Assembly (NCBI GenBank): GCA_910579775.1
Contig: CAJTUE010000004.1
Span: 124,001 to 188,000, forward strand
Length of the DNA: 64,000 bases
Direction of reading: 5' to 3'
Origin: an uncultured Oscillospiraceae bacterium
GTDB lineage: Bacteria; Bacillota; Clostridia; Oscillospirales; Oscillospiraceae
A program made the translations under genes and the position numbers. This document shows, in pieces, positions 8,303 to 15,922 of this stretch (the stretch's first letter is position 1; each line of letters starts with the position of its first letter). The notes below the pieces were generated by a model, which saw only the letters and a program-made list of their open reading frames with translations, ran no database searches and was not told the origin of the DNA.

Positions 8303-8449
8303 AGAAAATTGAAAAATTGTTGAGGGAAGATGCATTTTCTCCTAGGGGACAGCAGGATTGTTTGCGGAATTAAGAGGTAAAAACAGACCTAGACATTTGG
8401 TTGGATGTGTGATATTGTGAAGTAAACCAAAGAGGAAGGGCGGTAAAAG

Positions 8450-8638
8450 ATGGACGGTGTTCTGTATTTGATCTATGGAAGCGGGACATACGAAAGCGAT
8501 GGTATCGACATTATTGGATATGCCAAGGATGAAGAGACCGCCAAATCAATTTGTAGTCGCTTAGATGAGAACAACAAGCTTCCAGGATATCGCCACACTT
8601 ATATGGAAATAGACGATCTGGCAAAGAAAAGCCTGTGA
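8450..8638 (+). CDS. Small hypothetical protein
   Basis: 62 residues, beginning MDGVLYLIYGSGTYESDG and containing AKDEETAKSICSRLDE, a pattern seen in small cytosolic proteins of mobile elements. No domain is recognised. GAGGAAGG stands about ten bases before the ATG, and a strong terminator follows directly, so it looks like a single-gene transcript. Function unknown. Confidence 0.55.
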   Translation: MDGVLYLIYGSGTYESDGIDIIGYAKDEETAKSICSRLDENNKLPGYRHTYMEIDDLAKKSL

Positions 8639-8648
8639 ACGTGCGAAA

Positions 8649-8690
8649 AGCACCCCGTCTCAGCAAACGCTGGGACGGGGTGCTCTTGTT
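8649..8690 (+). terminator. Rho-independent terminator after the 8450 gene
   Basis: A 15-bp stem with one G.T pair, AGCACCCCGTCTCAG / CTGGGACGGGGTGCT, encloses a CAAACG loop and is followed by CTTGTTT. It lies between convergent genes and may also serve the AbiEii gene on the other strand. Confidence 0.85.
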
Positions 8691-8696
8691 TCCGAG

Positions 8697-9626
8697 TTAC
8701 TTCAAATCTTGCTTCATGGTATCAAATGCTCCGCAGTCTTCGATCTGCCTAATTGCCGTGATTGCCTCATCATATGATAACGGCTGATTCTGAAAGTAGT
8801 TGGTGATGGTGTCATAGTCCTGCTTATAGATCCCTTTGCTGAGGATCTCTTCTAGCAAGGCGGGGATGTTCACCCCCGGCTGGGCGGAGGGGCAAATGGT
8901 CATCTTGGCCCGGTGCTTTCGTACCTCGCCAACAAGATGACAGAACGCATCATCCACCGTCACCCTGGGAAGGAGCATATAGATGTCATAGATGTGACGT
9001 GAGTGCCGCTTGATTTTCCCTTCCAGATAGTAGTCGCAGAGAGCAAAGACCTTGTCAATTAGGGTACGATCCAGAGTTTGGACTGTCATCGCAAAGGGTT
9101 GAAGCTGATATTCATCCACAACCTCGGCATTTTCTTTTACAAGAAACTGGTAGACCATGCTGTCAACCGGCTTCTGCTCTGTCGGGAAGGAGATAGAGCC
9201 CAGCGCCGTCTCCAGCATAACGCCAGAGGAAAGGCTGTCTGTGGGAACCCCGACAATGGGCACATAGGAAAAGGTGTACCGATTATAGTCCCTCCGGCTC
9301 CGGGCATCCTCCCAGTCTGAGATGGGTAGTCCCAGCTCCTGGCTGATGCCAAAGATAATCTCGTTCTTTAGGCGTTTGCGCTGCCCTTGGGAGAGATTTT
9401 CAGAGAAAGTGATGTCGATATCCTCAGAAAACCTGTTGATCGCATGATGACACTTAGATAGCGATGTGCCACCCTTAAAGACACAGTCCGGGGCGCGCTC
9501 AGCGAGAAGTTTAAGAATCATGGTAACATAGTAGTCCTTCTCCACAATGGGGACGGGCTGCCCCAATGAAGTGGCCGCAGACATCACTGCCTCTCGGAAG
9601 AGGTCTTTGTCCTCATGCAAGTACAT
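8697..9626 (-). CDS. abiEii: AbiEii-type nucleotidyltransferase toxin
   Basis: 309 residues. It has the hallmark KGGTSLSK (residues 51-58) and RFSEDIDITF (66-74) motifs of the AbiEii/DUF1814 nucleotidyltransferases, with an N-terminal IVEKDYYVTMIL. In characterised AbiE systems this protein is the GTP-binding toxin of a type IV toxin-antitoxin pair that causes abortive phage infection. Its start overlaps the upstream AbiEi gene by 14 bp, the normal antitoxin-first order. Intact length and motifs suggest that it is functional. Confidence 0.88.
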   Translation of the reverse strand: MYLHEDKDLFREAVMSAATSLGQPVPIVEKDYYVTMILKLLAERAPDCVFKGGTSLSKCHHAINRFSEDIDITFSENLSQGQRKRLKNEIIFGISQELGLPISDWEDARSRRDYNRYTFSYVPIVGVPTDSLSSGVMLETALGSISFPTEQKPVDSMVYQFLVKENAEVVDEYQLQPFAMTVQTLDRTLIDKVFALCDYYLEGKIKRHSRHIYDIYMLLPRVTVDDAFCHLVGEVRKHRAKMTICPSAQPGVNIPALLEEILSKGIYKQDYDTITNYFQNQPLSYDEAITAIRQIEDCGAFDTMKQDLK

Positions 9627-10236
9627 CGTATAACCTCAAATCATAGAAGTTTTTGTATACCTTCTCAGGGAAGAGTGAGATATAGCAATCGACATCTTCC
9701 TTTGTGATCCCGGAGGACTCTACAAGCTTAGCAAGTCGAGCAGAGACCTTCTCGGGATCATCATCAACGTATTCCTCATAGTCTTTCAGAAAATCTAGGA
9801 ACTGAAGAACACGCCGGTTCTTGCCTGTCACCTCGGCTCTAGGACGGCGAAGGGCGATTTTGCGTCCGGCTAGGGATACGACCCGGAAGTTTCCTCCAGC
9901 ACTATTGGACACAATCTCCATTGTATAGGGGACCTGCATGGTCAGGCCAAGCATATTGGAGAATGTGAAGCCAGAGAAATAGCCTTCAATCTTCCCGCCA
10001 CGCTCAATATATTTGTAGCTGGCAGCGACTTCGGGCGTCAAGCCCGTGCTTCCTTTAAGCCTGGATTGAGAAGGAAGATAGTAAATACCTGTATCAAAAC
10101 GCTTGATTTTTTCTGCATCGCAGAGTTTTTTGAACATCTGTCGGAGCGTATTATCGTTTACATCAGGCAGCTTGATATCTGCGAGGAAAATAGGCTCATC
10201 AGGTTTGTAATTGCGTATCAAATACTCGTAAAGCAT
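9613..10236 (-). CDS. abiEi: AbiEi-type antitoxin/regulator
   Basis: 207 residues. The N-terminal winged helix (FLADIKLPDVNDNTLRQMFK, KRFDTGIYYLP) followed by GYFSGFTFSNMLGLT fits the AbiEi/DUF6088 antitoxin family. In that family the N-terminal domain represses the operon and the C-terminal domain neutralises the toxin. ATG 10236 is chosen because AGGAGGTG stands seven bases before it; the ATG at 10254 lies in front of the RBS. Transcription probably starts from the promoter at 10294-10323. Confidence 0.82.
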   Translation of the reverse strand: MLYEYLIRNYKPDEPIFLADIKLPDVNDNTLRQMFKKLCDAEKIKRFDTGIYYLPSQSRLKGSTGLTPEVAASYKYIERGGKIEGYFSGFTFSNMLGLTMQVPYTMEIVSNSAGGNFRVVSLAGRKIALRRPRAEVTGKNRRVLQFLDFLKDYEEYVDDDPEKVSARLAKLVESSGITKEDVDCYISLFPEKVYKNFYDLRLYDVLA

Positions 10237-10293
10237 GGAGGGACACCTCCTCATAACAAAATTTGAGATAGAAAGTCAATCTCTGTTATCTGG

Positions 10294-10323
10294 ATTGTAA
10301 CACATATTGAACTCCTTTGTCAA
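10294..10323 (-). promoter_or_regulatory. Promoter of the abiE operon
   Basis: On the minus strand TTGACA (10318-10323) and TACAAT (10294-10299) are separated by 18 bp, about 58 bp ahead of the AbiEi start. It matches the sigma-A consensus well. Confidence 0.8.
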
Positions 10324-10348
10324 CATCCGTTATGGGAAATCTACGAGG

Positions 10349-10711
10349 TTATTTCTCCTTAGAAGTCTGTGCGTGAAGTGTCTGTTTCACTTGCTGAACA
10401 ATGGCAAGCAAAGACTCTATCTCTTGGGGAGTACAGTCCTCAACAATTTTCAAGAACTCCCCCTCATAGACGGCTTTTCCCTCGCTTGTGTTAAGGCGAA
10501 GAAGATGGTCGGCGGAGACATCAAGAGCCTCTGCAATTTTGATAAAAGTTGGAATACGCATCACGACTTTCCCGAGTTCGATATTACTAACTCGAGGAAG
10601 ATCGATGCCTGCCTTGGATGCCAGAGCTGCCTGACTCATGCCTTGCGCAATTCTAGTTGCACGGATTCGCTCCCCCAGCCTCTTAGCCTGGGCATCTCCA
10701 AGCTTCTCCAT
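10349..10711 (-). CDS. XRE-family transcriptional regulator
   Basis: 120 residues. The N-terminal helix-turn-helix reads RLGERIRATRIAQGMSQAAL, ASKAGIDLPRVSNIELGK, VVMRIPTFIKIAEALDV. The C-terminal part (TPQEIESLLAIVQQVKQ) is probably a dimerisation helix. ATG 10711 is preferred to ATG 10720 for its spacing from GAGAGGA. It is divergent from the XRE gene at 10851, with about 140 bp of AT-rich control region between, so the two probably regulate each other or themselves. Confidence 0.8.
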   Translation of the reverse strand: MEKLGDAQAKRLGERIRATRIAQGMSQAALASKAGIDLPRVSNIELGKVVMRIPTFIKIAEALDVSADHLLRLNTSEGKAVYEGEFLKIVEDCTPQEIESLLAIVQQVKQTLHAQTSKEK

Positions 10712-10812
10712 GTTAATCATCCTCTCATCGCATATAAGCTATATTGGAAACAGTATATAGCGGAAAGGCAAATTTTGATATAACGTATAAAGCAATTTCA
10801 TAGCAAATACGC

Positions 10813-10850
10813 TATAATGGTACCGACTAAATTTTTTAGGAGGTACCATT
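10813..10850 (+). promoter_or_regulatory. -10 element and palindromic operator of the 10851 regulator
   Basis: TATAAT lies at 10813-10818. A perfect 9-bp inverted repeat, AATGGTACC (10816-10824) / GGTACCATT (10842-10850), overlaps the -10 box on one side and the ribosome-binding site plus start codon edge on the other. This is the arrangement expected for an autorepressor. TATAGCG/CGCTATA sequences near 10757 and 10811 may be further binding sites. No clear -35 is seen. Confidence 0.6.
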
Positions 10851-11210
10851 ATGACACTCAACAACGTGGCCATCGGCAAGAGGATCCAGACCATCCGAAA
10901 GAAGAGAGGGCTCTCACAGTTTACGCTTGCGGGAATTGTGGACCGAAGCCCAGGGTACATAAGCTATATCGAGACAGGGTTTAAGTCCATGAGTCTCGAA
11001 ACCTTCGTGGCCTTGGCAAATGCCCTCCAGGTGTCTTCGGACGAGTTGCTGGTAGACTGCCTGGAAAATACGGTGAAGGCATCCAACCACAGCTTCGCCT
11101 CTATTCTAGCTGACTGCTCGGAATATGAGCGCCGCGTCCTAGAGGACATCGTTGTTGCCTCAAAAGCTTCGCTGAGAGCGAACAGGGGTTATGTCCGTAC
11201 CCGCAGGTAG
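10851..11210 (+). CDS. XRE-family transcriptional regulator
   Basis: 119 residues with a canonical N-terminal HTH (GKRIQTIRKKRGLSQFTLAG, then VDRSPGYISYIETGFKSMSL and ETFVALANALQVSSDELLVD). The rest is a short helix with a basic tail. TAGGAGG gives an excellent RBS. The perfect inverted repeat at its start suggests autoregulation. The single-domain form is typical of element-borne repressors. Confidence 0.82.
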   Translation: MTLNNVAIGKRIQTIRKKRGLSQFTLAGIVDRSPGYISYIETGFKSMSLETFVALANALQVSSDELLVDCLENTVKASNHSFASILADCSEYERRVLEDIVVASKASLRANRGYVRTRR

Positions 11211-11534
11211 TTGCCTTTCGCACATATCTCACAGTATTTGCCGCAATTGTTCGTTCCATATGAATATCGACTATTCCCGCTAACCTTGGTATGTTTGTGA
11301 ATGACAAAGGGCCAGGGCGATAAGTTATGCTCTGAAAGCTGGCTCCAGTATACCTTGGAGACGTGAAAAGGCAAGAAACCCACAGTCAGATACTTGACTG
11401 ATGGTTTAGGACTCCACTCCTAGCATGTCCTCAGAGGTTTTTTATATGATTTTGGATTTTTCGATATGATTTTGAAAACGTCCTTTTATTGGACATTCAA
11501 TATGCTACAATGGCTTCCACAGGAAGGTGAAAAT
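11211..11534. other. Non-coding gap with repeats
   Basis: No gene is supported here. It holds the second hairpin repeat (11368-11407) and a direct repeat ATATGATTTTG at 11444-11454 and 11464-11474, spaced 20 bp, which could be a regulatory site for the phosphoesterase gene that follows. A TACAAT near 11507 may be its -10 box, but I see no convincing -35. Confidence 0.4.
11368..11407. repeat. Hairpin repeat, copy 2
   Basis: AAGGCAAGAAACCCACAGTC continues through a 6-base loop to TGACTGATGGTTT. It matches copy 1 (8264-8302) in the leading AAGGCAA, the stem and the loop length. Both copies lie in non-coding gaps of the element. Confidence 0.6.
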
Positions 11535-12251
11535 ATGATTTATTACACTGGTGATATTCATGGTCGCCCCCAAGGGCTCCAGGAATACTTCGAAAAACAC
11601 AAGCCCTCCGCAGATGACATCCTTGTGATCCTTGGCGATGTCGGAGCCAACTTCTATGGCAATAAGACAGACAAGAAGGTCAAAAGGGTTCTTAATGACC
11701 TTGGCCTGACAGTCTTCTGCATCCATGGAAACCACGAAATGAGACCGGCCAGCATCCCGACCTACCAGCAAAAGGAGTGGAACGGCGGTTTGGTCTGGTT
11801 TGAACCAGAGTTTCCAAACCTCCTCTTTGCCAAAGATGGCGAGATATTTACCATGGAAGGGATCCGTCACCTGGTTATTGGCGGCGCCTACAGTGTGGAC
11901 AAGTTCTATCGGATCGCAAGAGGGGTCGGCTGGTGGGAGGACGAACAGCCTTCTCTGGAAATCAAGGCTTATGTGGAGCAGCAGGTGGTAAGCAACTCCT
12001 TTGACATCATTCTCTCCCATACCTGCCCGGCTAAATTCAAGCCTGTTGAAGCCTTCCTTCCGGGAATCGACCAAAGCACAGTGGATGACAGCACGGAGGA
12101 ATGGCTGGATAAGATTGAAGAGATGGCCTCCTATAAGCTCTGGCTATGTGGCCACTGGCATATCGACAAACGTGTGGGGAAGATGTGTTTCTACTACCAT
12201 ACCTTCGTTGAAAGTGAAGAGATCAAAGGGGAACTCCGAGTCTGCAAGTGA
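11535..12251 (+). CDS. Calcineurin-like metallophosphoesterase
   Basis: 238 residues. All metal-binding motifs are in order: GDIHG (6-10), GDVG (34-37), GNHE (65-68), LSHTCP and the C-terminal CGHWHID. ATG 11535 is chosen for its GGAAGG ribosome site; upstream codons in frame are not conserved-looking. The substrate is unknown; element-borne proteins of this type may act on nucleotides, nucleic acid ends or phosphoproteins. A second, different phosphoesterase lies 240 bp downstream. Confidence 0.85.
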   Translation: MIYYTGDIHGRPQGLQEYFEKHKPSADDILVILGDVGANFYGNKTDKKVKRVLNDLGLTVFCIHGNHEMRPASIPTYQQKEWNGGLVWFEPEFPNLLFAKDGEIFTMEGIRHLVIGGAYSVDKFYRIARGVGWWEDEQPSLEIKAYVEQQVVSNSFDIILSHTCPAKFKPVEAFLPGIDQSTVDDSTEEWLDKIEEMASYKLWLCGHWHIDKRVGKMCFYYHTFVESEEIKGELRVCK

Positions 12252-12265
12252 GGATGTGCTGAACA

Positions 12266-12574
12266 GTGGAGATTGAAGTGGATGAGGAGAGCAAAACAGT
12301 TGATTTCTGGCTGACTCGCCATGAGGGACAAAGCGGCCATATTTTCCAGAGCCTGACCCCGCTGTTTGGGTGGCTGAAGGAGCAGGGATACCTTTCGGTG
12401 GTATTCCTGTCCGGCAGGGAACCGCTGGTAGAGCTGACCGCTGACTTGCTCAGACGAAACCTTATTTCACACACTCCAGAGGAGGAACACTCAAATGACC
12501 TACGTTCTGTCCGACATCCACGGCAACATGAGGAGATTTCACTCCATCCTTCGCCAGATAGACCTCAAGAGTGA
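12266..12574 (+). CDS. Small hypothetical protein overlapping the next phosphoesterase gene
   Basis: GTG start with TGAGGA upstream; 102 residues. The first 70 residues (VDFWLTRHEGQSGH ... FGWLKEQGYLSVVFLSGREP, LVELTADLLRRNL) resemble a short protein often found in Firmicutes mobile elements. The last 27 residues, inside the start of the 12495 gene, look like chance reading of that gene in another frame. The original stop may have been lost or the true end may be upstream. Function unknown. Confidence 0.5.
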   Translation: MEIEVDEESKTVDFWLTRHEGQSGHIFQSLTPLFGWLKEQGYLSVVFLSGREPLVELTADLLRRNLISHTPEEEHSNDLRSVRHPRQHEEISLHPSPDRPQE

Positions 12575-13253
12575 GGACACTCTCTACATCCTCGGCGATG
12601 TGATCGACCGGCATCCTCACGGCATCAAGATCCTTCGGGAAATCATGGCAATGCCTAATGCCAAAATGCTTCTGGGCAACCACGAATATATGATGCTTCG
12701 AGCCATTGGCGAACCTTATGACGGCCCAGAGGATATACGGGGCAGAGAACCCGATGAACTTCTGCGACTGTGGTATAGAAACGGAGGGGATGCCACACAT
12801 CACTTCTGGAAGCATACCCGCCTTGTGGTTCGGGCCGAGATCCTTGACTATCTGAAGTCGCTGCCACTCAATATTGATGTTGTCGTAGATGGAACCCCTT
12901 ACAAACTGGTACATGCGGCTGCTCTTGACCGCTATGAGGAATATGTCCCGGAAGGGCACGACCAAGAGACGCAGACCCATTTCGCAGTGTGGAACCGAGA
13001 AGCCTCACTGGACTATGCTCGACTGGATGGGTATACCTTGGTATTTGGCCATACCCCCACATGTTACATCACGATGGATAATCCGATGTGCATTTGGCGT
13101 GAGGGTCAACGGATTGGTATCGACTGTGGGGCCGGGTGGCCAGACGAGCAGAAAATCTCTTGGATGATGCCTACCAACGGGCGATTGGCTTGTCTGCGAC
13201 TTGAAGATATGAAAGAGTTTTACTCGGAGGAGCCGGGGCTAGAGCTCATATAA
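12495..13253 (+). CDS. PPP-type serine/threonine phosphatase-like metallophosphoesterase
   Basis: 252 residues with the PPP-family signature: SDIHGN (6-11), GDVIDRH (34-40), GNHEYMM (61-67), LVHAA and FGHTPT followed by GIDCGAGW. This is the bacterial PrpE/phage lambda phosphatase class, which dephosphorylates proteins or dinucleoside polyphosphates. AGAGGAGG precedes the ATG. It lies in the rightward cargo block after the first phosphoesterase, and the next gene starts 15 bp after its stop. Confidence 0.85.
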   Translation: MTYVLSDIHGNMRRFHSILRQIDLKSEDTLYILGDVIDRHPHGIKILREIMAMPNAKMLLGNHEYMMLRAIGEPYDGPEDIRGREPDELLRLWYRNGGDATHHFWKHTRLVVRAEILDYLKSLPLNIDVVVDGTPYKLVHAAALDRYEEYVPEGHDQETQTHFAVWNREASLDYARLDGYTLVFGHTPTCYITMDNPMCIWREGQRIGIDCGAGWPDEQKISWMMPTNGRLACLRLEDMKEFYSEEPGLELI

Positions 13254-13267
13254 CGAGGTGACCTGAC

Positions 13268-14515
13268 GTGACAAAGCTATATGCTCCCCAAGTGGAACGC
13301 TATGCCCATAGACTTGGGCGTTTCAATTATATGGGGGCAGACCGGAACACAGTATATGACGCTGAAACCTATCGGCTGTTGGATATGCTCTTCCAGAAGC
13401 TCGACCTCATTGAACAGCGGCCTGACTCCGATGGCATCTGGGATCTATGGCTTCAGGCAGACCGCGGTCCCATCGAGGCGTTCGGGAACTTCCAGGAAAT
13501 GCTGGAAGACGAGGAAGTAAGCTCATATGAGGAGTATGTGAAGCTGTGGAGGGAAAGCTACCCGGCTGAACACGACTGGTATAGCTTCACTGCAGTTCGA
13601 CGTCCTGACAACGAGTACCGGGGGGTGTTTCTCTGCCACCGCCAGGTGATAAGCCAGTTTTCCACAATTCCAGAGGGATATCCTTTGGATATTCACGAAT
13701 TTGTGCAGTGGCTAGTGGATGCCGTGGATGAGTGCATTGATAAGTTGAGATCCGGTACATATAACCGGGAAGTCGCAGAAAATCTCCCACCTCAACACAG
13801 GACAGGCTATGTCCTGCAAAAAGACTTCTGGTCGTTGTTCCCGGACTCCAGGGATGAGCTGCTTGGCGGCTTTACGCAAGAAGAACTCAATACCTTCTCT
13901 GCATTGGTTCAGGCCCAGGAGCAAGGTGAGATCAAGGAGAAACGGCTGGCACAGATGACCTCAGGTGACTTTTTTCGTTTCTGTGCCATGGGCTACGCAG
14001 CAAATAACTACTCAGACCAGCAGCTTTCGCCCAGAGAGCAGTACCTAAAACATGCGGATGGCCGAGATGAGGGCCTGACCAAGCTGCCAGAGGATGACCC
14101 TGCTGCCTTTTTGGAATGGTTCAACAGTAGCCGTGGAGGTGGTCATCCGTGGGAGATATGCCGAGGGGGAAATTCAACGCACATCGATCTCTTTCCTCGA
14201 CAGGATGAAAAGGGCTTCTTCCTGGTGCTTGCCGGTGACTCTTGGGGACGCACCGCAGAAACCATAAAGATATTCCTAGCACTCAGCAAATCAGGCATCC
14301 CAGTCATTCTACGCGAGGCAAAGGCTCTTGGAGAAAGGGTGGCTGGCATTGAGAAGATGGGAATTGTTCCAGAAGGCGTGTTTCCTCGGTACTGCCACAG
14401 CTACTTTCCGGATGAACATATCATAGACTTTATCAACTTACCACTGGAACATCGAGAGGAGCTGTCAAAGCTCTGCGTATGGCAACCGATTCCAGAGGTC
14501 AGGCTTGTGGATTAG
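13268..14515 (+). CDS. Hypothetical protein, 415 residues
   Basis: GTG 13268 with GAGGTG upstream. I recognise no catalytic motif. The protein is acidic and rich in aromatic residues, with no signal peptide or membrane segment. The C-terminal half contains SSRGGGHPWEICRGGNSTHI and DLFPRQDEKGFFLVLAGDSW, patterns seen in uncharacterised cytosolic element proteins. It follows the phosphatase by 14 bp and precedes a group of small genes, so co-transcription is likely. Confidence 0.6.
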   Translation: MTKLYAPQVERYAHRLGRFNYMGADRNTVYDAETYRLLDMLFQKLDLIEQRPDSDGIWDLWLQADRGPIEAFGNFQEMLEDEEVSSYEEYVKLWRESYPAEHDWYSFTAVRRPDNEYRGVFLCHRQVISQFSTIPEGYPLDIHEFVQWLVDAVDECIDKLRSGTYNREVAENLPPQHRTGYVLQKDFWSLFPDSRDELLGGFTQEELNTFSALVQAQEQGEIKEKRLAQMTSGDFFRFCAMGYAANNYSDQQLSPREQYLKHADGRDEGLTKLPEDDPAAFLEWFNSSRGGGHPWEICRGGNSTHIDLFPRQDEKGFFLVLAGDSWGRTAETIKIFLALSKSGIPVILREAKALGERVAGIEKMGIVPEGVFPRYCHSYFPDEHIIDFINLPLEHREELSKLCVWQPIPEVRLVD

Positions 14516-14525
14516 GAGAGAGGAA

Positions 14526-14888
14526 ATGAGCTATGACATTAGGCTGTTGGATCCCGTCACCAGGAAAACGCTCCATACTGATGCTCCACATGATATGCGC
14601 GGAGGAACCTATGTGGTAGGAGGAACTACTGAACTCTGGTTGAACATCACTTACAATTATTACGGGATCCTTGCCCGACCGGACGTTTTGGGCGAAAAGG
14701 GGCTCGAAGTGATATACGGCATGAGCGGTGCTGAGAGTATTCCTGTCTTGAAAAAGGCTGTTGAGAACCTCGGCGATGACATAAACCCGGATTACTGGGA
14801 ATCCACTGAGGGGAATGTGAAAAAGGCCCTCCTCCAGCTCATAGCTATGGCGCAACTCCGGCCTGACGGCGTCTGGGATGGTGACTAG
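14526..14888 (+). CDS. Conserved hypothetical protein (MSYDIRLLDP family)
   Basis: 120 residues from ATG 14526, with AGGAGAGAGG directly ahead. The MSYDIRLLDPVT start and the DAPHDMRGGTYVVGGTTELW, NITYNYYG and YWESTEGNVKKALLQLIA segments form a pattern I recognise as recurring in Firmicutes mobile elements and polymorphic-toxin neighbourhoods, without an established function. No membrane segment or metal motif is seen. Confidence 0.6.
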   Translation: MSYDIRLLDPVTRKTLHTDAPHDMRGGTYVVGGTTELWLNITYNYYGILARPDVLGEKGLEVIYGMSGAESIPVLKKAVENLGDDINPDYWESTEGNVKKALLQLIAMAQLRPDGVWDGD

Positions 14889-15078
14889 CGTGAAAAAGGC
14901 TGACGAACTCGACCCAAGGAGTAAAGCGATGATGGAGTTTGCTGCTGAAACGCTATGGCTTCTTTATTATAACAACTACGCCTATAAGCAGGGCTTGATT
15001 TCTGAACAGATATACCGACGCATGGATTTGGCAATCAGGACACGGAAGCAAACATGGAAAGAGGTGAAGGACAGTTGA
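14878..15078 (+). CDS. Small hypothetical protein
   Basis: 66 residues from ATG 14878, or 62 from GTG 14890 (VKKADELDPRSKAMMEFAAE), which may be the true start. It overlaps the preceding stop by up to 11 bp and ends in TTGA shared with the next gene's TTG start. The helical LWLLYYNNYAYKQGLISEQI part is soluble in character. No family is recognised. Confidence 0.5.
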   Translation: MVTSVKKADELDPRSKAMMEFAAETLWLLYYNNYAYKQGLISEQIYRRMDLAIRTRKQTWKEVKDS

Positions 15079-15842
15079 TCAGTCGTAAGTTGTTCGTAGA
15101 TACCCTAGTGGGCATCAAAAAGGAATTTGAGAATCGTGACAGTGCAGAAAAAGAACTGGCAAAGCTTGGTCTAAGGATTGACGCTGATAGGACGCCCTTC
15201 CTAGAGTCGATGTTGGAGATCCTCAAAGAGGTTGTGCCAGATCCCTACGATTACATCGGCTGGTGGCTCTACGATGCAAGCGACTACCGTGTGTCCTGGG
15301 AGGAGGACGGGCAGAAAATCGAGAAAGACCTGCAGAATCCCAATGACCTCTATGATTTTCTGTTAGACGGGGCGGTCAAGTCTACGGACGTAGAGACATT
15401 GCTTGCCGATGTCCCGGCTAAGGAGTATGACTTAGCTCCCCAGAAGATGATCGAGCAGACGGATTTTCTGCGGTACATGGATGCGGTGCTGAACTACCTT
15501 GAAACCCATGACATTGTTATCCAAATCGCTCAAGAGGGCGTGGGGAAGTATGTCGTGATGGGAGCGAAGCTATACCATCAGCTCTTCGAAGGGCTGAGGC
15601 GTCCGGAACTAGGGAATGAGGATAACATGATCACCGTGGAGATCCAGATCGACCCAGAGTTGGAGTGTAGAGCAAGACAGGCTTTCGAAGGAACAGGGTT
15701 TACCTTAGAACAGGTCTGTGAGATGTTCATTGTATGGTGTGCCCACTACCCCAAAGATGCCTCGAAATGGATTGAAGGGGCCAAGAAAAGGCAGGAGGAG
15801 AGAGAAAAAACCTCTGCTGAGGGCAAGCAGGAGCCGGAGTAG
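15075..15842 (+). CDS. Hypothetical protein with C-terminal RelB/DinJ-like ribbon-helix-helix
   Basis: 255 residues from TTG 15075 (LISRKLFVDTLVGIKKEFEN). The start shares TTGA with the previous stop and has GAGGTG upstream. The N-terminal 175 residues are an uncharacterised acidic domain typical of element cargo (PYDYIGWWLYDASDYRVSWE). From residue about 191, ITVEIQIDPELECRARQAFE followed by GTGFTLEQVCEMFIVWCAHY has the beta-strand plus two-helix pattern of RelB/DinJ antitoxins. No RelE/YafQ-like toxin follows. DNA binding is inferred from the pattern. Confidence 0.55.
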   Translation: MISRKLFVDTLVGIKKEFENRDSAEKELAKLGLRIDADRTPFLESMLEILKEVVPDPYDYIGWWLYDASDYRVSWEEDGQKIEKDLQNPNDLYDFLLDGAVKSTDVETLLADVPAKEYDLAPQKMIEQTDFLRYMDAVLNYLETHDIVIQIAQEGVGKYVVMGAKLYHQLFEGLRRPELGNEDNMITVEIQIDPELECRARQAFEGTGFTLEQVCEMFIVWCAHYPKDASKWIEGAKKRQEEREKTSAEGKQEPE

Positions 15843-15922
15843 CCCTTTTCAAGCACGACTTCAATGACAGTAACCTCATTCCGTTGTAGAATGGGGCCAT
15901 CAAAGACAAGGAGGACATCGAC

